Shown in pieces: positions 56,640 through 64,000 of a stretch of 64,000 bases of DNA; within the stretch, counting starts at the first letter, position 1; every line of letters starts with the position of its first letter. A program made the position numbers and the translations under genes. The notes below the pieces were generated by a model. That model did no database searches. It saw only the letters and a program-made list of their open reading frames with translations, and was not told the DNA's origin. The DNA lies in NCBI GenBank assembly GCA_029959085.1, contig JARWIR010000051.1, positions 1,426,001-1,490,000 of the forward strand. The letters are read 5' to 3'. This stretch comes from Nemophila menziesii. Lineage: Eukaryota > Streptophyta > Magnoliopsida > Boraginales > Hydrophyllaceae.

Positions 56640-58150
56640 CTAGTACTTGGTAAACATCATGAGTAGTTTAGAAGAAATTTATTTGGAACAAAGAAAAAGA
56701 ATGAATCTTATCGATAGGAGGAATTTAGTATCAATCAAGGTAAAACTCATAATGAGACTAACAGTTATTGGCGTTGTAGCCCCCATACTTTTCTTTGAAA
56801 GCGTCCTGATTAAATAGTTAGTTGGTTGGTTGAATTAATGAGAAAGTGGAGATTGTTGTTATGTGTTTATTGTATTAATCACGTTCACATGAATCCTATT
56901 TTCATATTCTTTATTTACATTCGACTGCCACCGGCACATAGTAAAGCTTTTATTCGCCAGCTAATGTTGGGCCCTCTACGGCTTTAAGATCGATCTAGCT
57001 GCCTGGATTAAACAAATGCCCCAAACCTTGAACTCCACTACATTTGCTTCACGTATGTCTCTTTTCATCTTATGTCCAATCAAAATCTTTATTGACAAAA
57101 AAAAAATCAAAATCTTTTACTTCTAATGTTGATCAATCTAAATGACATTTAATTTGAGCATTGATCTAAAATAAAGTACTATTTTCTTTAAAAATGGCAA
57201 TTTTAGCCCGTTTTCTAAAAAAAATTGCAAACTGTATACCAACGAAATTTTTTGAACATAAGAAGATGACAATCTAATTCCTAATAATAAAAAGAAAAGG
57301 CCAACTTTCAATTTGTAATCATTTTTATCATTTTTATCATTTTTATCATTTTTGTGATTTTTTTTTTAACAAAATGCACTTAACATAACAATTTTAAAAC
57401 GATAAAATAACATGGTCTCTATTAATATAATCTGCATAAAAAAGTTTCAAATGAGATTCGTATCTTTGAAGTTCAATTAGAAATGACAATAGTTATGATT
57501 AAAAAGAAAAACCGATGATAACATAATCGATTAAAAAATAAAATTATATAAACATGATTATAATCATTAGTTTATGATTTTGAAAAGTGTAATTGATCGT
57601 TAAAACCGTTTGGTTATGGTTTTTGATAAAAATAAAACCAAAAACCTTGATTATCGTATATATTTATATTCAAATTCTATAATAATTTAGGTTAACTTAG
57701 ATATATTCAAGTTTTAAAATCAAAATTCAAATACTAGATTTAACAAACTAAATAATAAATATGCAATTTAATCATTTAAATACATAAATTTTTATAAACC
57801 TTGGATATTTTTCTTATATGTGTGCTTTTATTTTATGAAAAATAATATATTTATTAAATTATCATTTAATTATGGTTAAAAACCGCACAACCGTTTAAAA
57901 AACCGAAAGCGAATGATGCGTTATGGTTTTGAAAAGTGTAACAGATGGTTAAAACCTTCAGGATATGGTTTTTAATAATAAAAGCAGTTATGATTTTTGG
58001 TATCTTTGCAAAATATTGAATCATTGTCATACCTAAGCCCAATACAGTTGTAGGAACTAATACCAATATCTTAAAATAAGAGTACTTGTAAGTTGTAACT
58101 ACCCATATAAATCTAAAGTTAAATGACCCTTAAAAGTTAATAAAGAAAAT
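56640..58150. other. AT-rich DNA without recognisable genes
   Basis: Contains simple runs such as four TCATTTTTA units near 57325-57350 and an imperfect duplication of a TGGTTATGGTTTT-type motif around 57570-57640 and 57860-57980. No gene. Confidence 0.4.
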
Positions 58151-58700
58151 AGTAAATAGTTTCCCTACTATTAACTCTATTAAGATTAACTATGATGCCT
58201 CGTATACTAAAAATAGATTTATTATTGCGTGTAATGTCAGGGATCACAAATGAATGGTTATTAAATGTAATGCGTGGATGATTGAAGCTGAGAGTGCACT
58301 AGAATTTGAGACACTTGAAATCTAAAGGCATGTCTACGGTCGAGAGATTTTGGGGATGTCAAGTGCATGATTGAGAATGATTGTAAACTGCTAATGGTGC
58401 ATGTAGCTAACAATAATAGTATTAGTAGTCCTTGTATTAGTAATATGGTTCGTAATATTTATTATATTTCCAAGGTTTTGTAACCCTTTATTCTTTTTGG
58501 CTTCGCGAGAGAAAAACAAAGTAGCGGATTAGGTAACCAAGAACATGCCATTATGCAACATTTTTGGGGATTGGTTAATCCTGTTTCCTGCTCATTTAGA
58601 AATCCCTTTTCCTGCTCATTTAGAAAAACTACTAAAGCTAGATGCGTCCCCCTAGGTTAAGTTAGTTTTGTAATAGATTTATTTTAATGAAAAAAACGAT
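58150..58700 (+). pseudogene. LINE RNase H fragment (RVT_3-like)
   Basis: With small shifts the plus strand gives INYDASYTKN, CNVRDHK, CNAWMIEAESALEFETLE, CMIENDCKLLMVHV, NIYYISKVL and FARERNKVAD, matching the order of RVT_3 blocks: Asp strand, AE helix, (S)D helix and R.RN.vAD. It ends in a T-rich 3' region and a short A run (58690-58696). It is the 3' scrap of a LINE other than those above. Confidence 0.5.
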
Positions 58701-59329
58701 TAGACCAAAAAAGCCCAATACATACTATCAGTTAGAGCTTCATGTCGAGGTTGCTCAATATGATATGAAGTCACACTTATTTTAGTGAGTGTTCCCATAA
58801 ATCACACACATAGATGTGCGAGTCCTTATTGTATAAACCCAATTCATAAAATACAAATATTATATTACGAAGCATCAATTTAATAAATAATTTTATTATT
58901 AAGAAAATTAATTACTTCAAATTAATCTTGTTTATGTAAAAATAAAAATAATAATACATCGATAACAGTTTTAATATTATAATTAAAATATTGATTTTGA
59001 ATGTTATAATTAGGTATGTAAATGAACTGAGTACTAGATGTGTAAGGTTGTTTGTAAGATTTTTGAACTGAGTCGGGCTCAAATTTTTAAAAGTTGAGTC
59101 AGGTTTTTTAAAGTTTATTTGTTCAACTTATCGAGCGAGACTTTTTCATGCCAAGCACAAGTCGTTAACGAACAATTTGTTTTTCTATGATTGAAGTAGG
59201 ACTTTCATGAATAATTGATACTTGACAGGGTGTGTGGTATGAAGTATGAGGTGTGATATTAATGAACAAATTAAAGTATAAAGAGATAAAACAATTTAAG
59301 TCAATATATTAAGTTTAACAATATATCTA
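58701..59329. other. AT-rich DNA without recognisable genes
   Basis: I see nothing I can identify. Confidence 0.35.
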
Positions 59330-59469
59330 TGAGATTTTTACCCAACGGGTCTTGAACCCACCATACTTCACCTAACAATTCTTCTTACTAAAGGTCACAA
59401 ATAAAACTTAACAATATATGCCAATCTTTTTGGAACCCCCTACCCATTATACCCCTTTTTGTTTTTCTT

Positions 59470-59541
<72 letters not shown>

Positions 59542-60190
59542 CTTTCATTAACATTTTTTAAAACCCTAAAAAAAATCAGTTGCTTTCTCCTTTTCCTCTC
59601 TATTTTTCAGCTTACTCCATCGATGAGCTTGGATCTGCGAAAATGAAAAATGTTGCGGCATTGGAATAACACAATCCCGTGGCCATGGAAGACGAACTCG
59701 CCATGGACGAAGCTCGATGACGGTCGCTGCTTAGTGAAGCTCCTTCTCCAACCATGGAAGCTGCTTCTTCTCCGGCCATGGAAGCCGCTTCTCCAGCGAA
59801 GATCCGGCGTGAATACGAGATCCAACCTAGCTCCGACCTTTTTTTTTTGTTCGAAGCACCAACTGTGTATTATTGGCACATATTTACATTTCTTCATTTT
59901 CTTTTTCTTTTTGGTTGTGTGGACGAGAGATGAGCGTGGTTTTTTTTTTCCTTTTTTCGAATATTAACATTTAGTATCCAAAGCAGAAGTTGTGTAACAT
60001 TTAGTATTCAAAGTAGCATCTTTATATTTTAAATGTTGTAAATTTCGAAGCAGTAGTTGTGCAATTTTAAACGTTTTCTTTTTTCTTGTATTTTTCTTTT
60101 GCTTTTCCTTTTTATGTATTACTTTTAAATGCAAAAAATGTATCTTTGAATTTCTTATGTAATATTATTTTCCTGTTAATGGAGTTGATT
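59330..60190 (+). repeat. GGGTCTTGAA repeat family, copy 3
   Basis: Head CAACGGGTCTTGAACCC (59343-59359) followed by CTTCTTACTAAAGGTCACAA..AAAACTTAACA, closely like copy 1 (CTTCTTACTAAAGACCTCAAC), then a (TA)n run, CT-rich DNA and a GC-rich block with repeated CCATGGAAG (59675-59820). It resembles the arrangement in copies 1 and 2. No credible protein. Confidence 0.5.
59473..59540. repeat. (TA)n microsatellite
   Basis: About 34 TA units. Confidence 0.95.
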
Positions 60191-61470
60191 TTGTATGCAT
60201 CTGTTGTGTGTTACTCAGTATTTTATTAGAGTACTCAGTGTGTTTCTCTATGTACTCATCGATTTTGCATTACTAAGTGATTTTATGTTATACAGTGTGG
60301 TTTCAAAAATTTCTTAGAGAATTAACCAGCAAAAAAACAACACACAAAAAATTAACCAACAAAAATCACTACTTAGAGAATTCTTTGAGTACTTAGTGAA
60401 TTCTCTAAGTACTCAATGTTTATTCTCTGAGTACTCAAAGAATTCACTAAGTACTGATTATTTTCTACTTAATTCACTCCCTAGTTTTACTGATGAATTC
60501 AATGAATACTCAAAGAATTTTTTGAGTAATGCCTTTTGTTGGTTAATTTTTTGCATATTTTTTTGCTGTTAATTCTTTGAGTATTGTTTGAAATCACTGA
60601 GTATAACACAAAATTACTGAGTAGTAATGCAAAATCGTTGAGTATCACTAATAATAACACATAATTAATGAGTATTAATGTAAAATCAATGATTATACAA
60701 CTAAAACTTCGGTAAATGAATAACCTCAACAAATGAATAATTTTTTCCGGTCCTGGCTTGGGCTAAGGGGCTAAATGAATAACCTCTCTAAATGCATTAA
60801 TGAATAATTTTCTTAAAATACTTAAAGACCCTATGTAAATATAAATGAATAATCATCACAATTCATTATATATATATAATGAACTACAAAGATTCATTAG
60901 ATCTTCAAACTTTAGTACTATACATATAGTTTGTAGTGTATGATAGATACATTTTCTAAGACTGTAGATATTCCATACATACTATCTTATTAGTAGTCTA
61001 AAAATACAATGTACATACTAAGTTTAAAAATGTACTTAGTCCACATACACATATGGTTCATGTAATACTAATATAATCTCTTCAATTTCCAATATACATA
61101 TATATTTATATTTATAGTTATATAAAATCTCTTGAAATGAAATTATTACCTAGTAGGTACATTTGTACATTACAATATGTAAAGTTATCATTCATACGAG
61201 TTAATAAAAATGTGCAAAAATACTATCTAAATGAATAAAAATTCATTTATCAATAAATAAATAACCTCGCTAAACGAATATTTTTTCTAGGTCCCAATGA
61301 TATTCATTTATAGAGGTTTAACTATATTATAACACAAAAACACTGAGTATTAATGAAAAATTGCTGAATAGCACTGATTATAACACAAAATCACTGAGTA
61401 ATGTTATCGTTGAGTATCACTGATTATAACATAAAAGCATTGAGTATTATGCAAAGTCACCGAACAATGC
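60190..61470. repeat. ACTCAGT/ACTGAGT inverted repeat and derived array
   Basis: From 60205 the top strand carries TACTCAGT/TACTCAT words. After a centre near 60430 it carries the complementary ACTGAGTA/TTGAGTA words (60560-60690, again 61330-61450). The arms match over distance: ATTAACCAGCAAAAAAAC (60323-60340) with TTTTTTGCTGTTAAT (60558-60573), and AATTAACCAACAAAAA (60350-60365) with TTTTGTTGGTTAATT (60534-60549). The loop is itself full of GAATTC and AGTACT palindromes. Confidence 0.65.
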
Positions 61471-61545
61471 AAAAATGGAGTTTGAAGGTGCTGAAGAAAT
61501 AGAGCTCAAATTGCTGCAAAACTGGAGTTCGAAATATTTTAAATA

Positions 61546-61737
61546 AAGTAATGCTATATATCACCCTTTTTTGCTTCACCTTTGTATCACCTCTCATATG
61601 GCACCCTATGTTGAATTAAATAACAGAGAACAAAAATTAATATGTAGGAGAGAGAAATAGTTTGATTGGTGTTTAAAACCTCCACATAGGAGGTGATATA
61701 AGGGTGAAGTAAAAAAGGGTGATATATATCTTTACTC
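61546..61737. mobile_element. Mutator-like MITE copy 2 (192 bp)
   Basis: Ends AAGTAATGCTATATATCACCC and, on the complement of the right end, GAGTAAAGATATATATCACCC, with inverted similarity for about 50 bp. Flanks TTTTAAATA and TTGTAAAAA agree at seven of nine bases. Same family as 22842-23023 by termini, but the interior differs. Confidence 0.75.
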
Positions 61738-61779
61738 TTGTAAAAAAGAGCTCAAAAATTTGTAAAGATGGTTTCACGA

Positions 61780-61780
61780 A

Positions 61781-61834
<54 letters not shown>

Positions 61835-61835
61835 G
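61780..61835. repeat. (GA)n microsatellite followed by a 12-G run
   Basis: About 20 GA units (61780-61823, one interruption) run directly into G12 (61824-61835). Confidence 0.9.
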
Positions 61836-61995
61836 AATTTGAGAATAATGATACCTGGAAAAGAAAATATAATGGATTGAAATGGAGGGTTGATTCTCCT
61901 ATATCTATTCTAGGTATTTTTGACCTATAAAATTTTTATGGTCTCTTAACAGAGAAGTGTGGAGCCAAAGTCCCTTTAACATGCCTTATGGTATT

Positions 61996-62153
61996 GAGTA
62001 ATGATATATGTCACCCCTTTTTATGTCACCCTTTTATCACCCTTCTATATATATGTATTGATTTCCTTGAATAAAAGATAGAGAAAAATTAAATAGGATA
62101 GAGAAACCAATTCATTGGTACATGTATGCATACACATAGGAGGTGATAAAACT
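61996..62153. mobile_element. Mutator-like MITE copy 3, interrupted by hAT
   Basis: The left end GAGTAATGATATATGTCACCC matches copies 1 and 2. The right half stops at GGAGGTGATAAAACT, the start of the right inverted repeat as in copy 2 (GGAGGTGATATAAG), exactly where the hAT element begins. Confidence 0.65.
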
Positions 62154-62748
62154 TAGGACTGCACAGGTTTGACCCAAAACCCGCGCATCCGAGCTACCCG
62201 ACCCAATCCTACCCGAAGTAAACCGAACCGAAGTCATATCCGATCCGCTAGGGTTTTTTTATATTTTTTTTTACATTTTGGATCGGATACCGGATTGGGC
62301 TGAGCCCAAATCTCGGATATCCAATCCGATCCGATAAATTGGGCCAGAGTCTAATTTTTTTTTTTTTTTTTATATAACCCAACAAAAGATATGGCCTTTG
62401 GCCTTTTAATCACGTGAAAGGTCAAGCGTACTTTGTACGCCACTCTCATTCTCATTCTCTCTCTCAAAAGTGGTCTGACCTCTGATTTTCTCCATCTCTC
62501 TCTCACGTAAACCCTAAGCCATAGCCTCCAACATGTCTCTTCTTCTCCATTTCAGTCTAATCCCGCCGGTAAAACAGGGCGGGAGAGTAAGCCGCATTAA
62601 ATACCCTCACCTAAATAAGTGGGTCGCATTTATTATCCTTCTGATTGCTCTGTTCAATAGCTACCGTGGTTGATATACTAAACCATGGTTTAGGTGTTGT
62701 GGGGTTTAGTTGCTTGGATACTGATTAAAATGGAGGTTAGAAGAGGCC

Positions 62749-62755
62749 TATAAAA
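62749..62755 (+). promoter_or_regulatory. TATA box of the hAT transposase gene
   Basis: TATAAAA in GGCCTATAAAAGGC, about 310 bases upstream of the start codon. A leader intron probably lies between: a donor-like CAG-GTAATT near 62797-62800 and acceptor TGTGTTGCAG ending at 63060. Confidence 0.55.
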
Positions 62756-63064
62756 GGCTCGACTATGGTTATGTAATTTCAAAAACCCCTTTTCAGGTAA
62801 TTTTTAATTTGAAACCCTAATCTTTGATTTTATTTAATACGCTGGTTTTGTAAATCGATTCATTATTCTCTGAGTTAGTTCTGATTTTTGAATGTTGTTT
62901 TATTTCATGAATTCGTAAATACGAGGAGGAATATGAGTTTGGTTGCTTAATCCTTTGATTTATAATACAATTTCAGGTAAATAATACTAGAATATTTATT
63001 TTTTCAGTTACAAATTGATTCATGTTTACTTTCTAATAAGTTGTTGTTTCTGTGTTGCAGATTT

Positions 63065-64000
63065 ATGATGGACACTGATATTGAGAAGCAGTTAGAAATT
63101 GAACTTACACCTCCAACTCAAACTCAAAATCAAACTCAGGGTACATCTCCTAACCCTACACATCCACCCCCATCAGGTAACAAACCACCAGTAGCTAAGA
63201 AAACCAAAATCATAGATGATTGTTGGACTGTCTTTGAACCATACTTTGATGAATTAAATGTTAGGAGAGGGATGTGTAAATATTGTGAAGTAACTTATGC
63301 AGCAGATTCTAAAAGACATGGTACTTCTAATATGCTAAATCATGTTAATCATAGGAGATGTAAAAAATATCCTTTCTATCCTCCTCCTGAGGATGGTCAA
63401 ACTGAACTTATGTTTTCAAAAAATGTGGGTGTTGTGACTTATACTTTTTCTGTTGAAGAATGTACCAAAGCCTTAGCTGAAATGGTAATTCTAGATGAGT
63501 TGTCCTTTAGGTTTGTGGAGGGCATTGGTTTTAAACGTTTCTGTAATGTTATGCAACCTAAATATGTGAAAATACCCTCTAGGATGACAATTATGAGGAA
63601 ATGTATGTCCCTTTATGCCGAGGAAAAGATTAAGTTAAAAAAATTAATGAAGGGTTTGCGAATTAGTATGACCACTGATTGTTGGACTTCAAACCAAAAT
63701 TTAAATTATATGTGTTTAACAGCACATTTTATAGACTCGGAATGGAAATTACAAAAAAGGATTATAGGATTTTGTATGGTAGAGGATCATAAAGGCGAAA
63801 CCATAGGTAAAGTTGTTGAAACTATTCTTAGGGATTGGGAACTTGATTCTTATTTAACATTAACAGTTGATAATGCCTCTTCTAACACTGTTACGATTAA
63901 GTACTTGATTAAAGCCTCAGGAACTAAACCAAAAACCATCTTGAATCATGAATTTCTCCATGTGAGGTGTTGCGCTCATATATTGAATTTGATTGTGCGA
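63065..64000 (+). CDS. hAT-family transposase, N-terminal 312 residues (partial)
   Basis: Open from ATGATG at 63065 to the window edge with no stop. Residues 1-50 are low complexity (TQTQNQTQ, PPPSG) followed by a PVAKKTK basic stretch. A BED-type zinc finger follows (CKYC near 79-82, H at about 102 and 106), then the Ac-like block FRFVEGIGFKRFCNVMQPKY (about 158-177), TTDCWTS with the first catalytic Asp (about 214-220), TVDNASSN with the second (about 273-280) and HVRCCAHILNLIV near 300-311. The third acidic residue and the dimerisation domain lie beyond the window. The acceptor four bases before the ATG supports this start. hAT transposases cut and paste elements with 8-bp duplications. 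It could be active or a domesticated relative; the window cannot tell. Confidence 0.85.
   Translation, partial: MMDTDIEKQLEIELTPPTQTQNQTQGTSPNPTHPPPSGNKPPVAKKTKIIDDCWTVFEPYFDELNVRRGMCKYCEVTYAADSKRHGTSNMLNHVNHRRCKKYPFYPPPEDGQTELMFSKNVGVVTYTFSVEECTKALAEMVILDELSFRFVEGIGFKRFCNVMQPKYVKIPSRMTIMRKCMSLYAEEKIKLKKLMKGLRISMTTDCWTSNQNLNYMCLTAHFIDSEWKLQKRIIGFCMVEDHKGETIGKVVETILRDWELDSYLTLTVDNASSNTVTIKYLIKASGTKPKTILNHEFLHVRCCAHILNLIVR

Larger units (their letters stand above)
62154..64000 (+). mobile_element. hAT transposon, 5' part (runs off window)
   Basis: Starts TAGGACTGCACAGGTTTGACCC, a typical hAT terminal sequence, followed by a subterminal region rich in GACCC/CCGATCC and inverted GGATCGGAT words (62170-62345). 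It then has a TATA box, a 5' leader with an intron-like segment, and the transposase frame. The preceding 8 bases are ATAAAACT, the expected left target duplication; the right end is outside the window. Confidence 0.8.

Noticed and set aside
59607..59967. Two overlapping frames on opposite strands over the GC-rich block
   Set aside because: Both come from repeated CCATGGAAG words and their complement; no domain and no splice context.

Overview
This is plant nuclear DNA, most likely from a eudicot with a repeat-rich genome. It is AT-rich and consists mainly of nested, decayed transposable elements. Three things point to a plant: Athila-type Ty3 elements with a tRNA-Asp primer-binding site, plant LINEs with a C-terminal RNase H domain, and one small spliced host gene with plant-style introns. 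I saw no rRNA or tRNA gene and no CRISPR array. The species cannot be named from this window.

Layout. Positions 330-18.5 kb are a pile-up of Ty3/Athila-like elements. They comprise a degraded pol (minus, 330-1810), element A (plus, LTR 2607-4145 and gag), element B (minus, LTR 11985-13533, PBS, gag, protease, an integrase-tail-like module and a post-pol ORF, ending near 5940), a plus-strand post-pol fragment (13534-15060) that may be the rest of A, and two further protease fragments, C (minus, 15.4-16.7 kb) and D (plus, 17.4-18.4 kb). B, C and D lack reverse transcriptase and the integrase core, yet join protease to the same tail, so they look like a standing non-autonomous family. From 18.5 to 33.3 kb lie AT-rich DNA, TA microsatellites, a telomere-like decayed repeat, a Mutator-like MITE with a perfect 9-bp target duplication, a pol-less Copia element (24980-29813, target duplication AGTTT) carrying a nested Athila-type solo LTR (26952-28483, target duplication ATAGC), and another divergent LTR (31061-33259).

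From 33.3 to 52.5 kb there are two related LINEs. LINE-1 (to 39942) has ORF1 and ORF2. LINE-2 (48240-52491) is 5'-truncated just before the end of ORF1. Both carry stops and frameshifts. Between them lie a transposon-like reading frame split by a solo LTR (41548-43109), minisatellites, and an unclassified element with long terminal inverted repeats (about 45.8-47.3 kb). LINE-2 sits only 100 bp upstream of the start codon of the one recognisable host gene: a nine-exon gene (52591-54373, 374 aa) for a TrmO/TsaA-type tRNA N6-threonylcarbamoyladenosine methyltransferase.

From 54.6 to 64 kb there is a LINE with the inverted-5' structure expected from twin priming, an RNase H scrap, a third copy of an unnamed repeat family followed by a large ACTCAGT/ACTGAGT inverted repeat, two more copies of the MITE family, and a hAT transposon. 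The hAT inserted into one of those MITEs. Its transposase reading frame is open for 312 codons up to the window edge.

Almost every protein-coding signal is therefore mobile-element-derived and broken. The exceptions are the tRNA-modification gene and the hAT transposase 5' part. The most unusual patterns are the 45-46 nt inverted repeat at the outer edge of all five Athila-type LTRs, the PR-plus-tail non-autonomous family, and the ATGA stop/start overlap shared by both LINEs.
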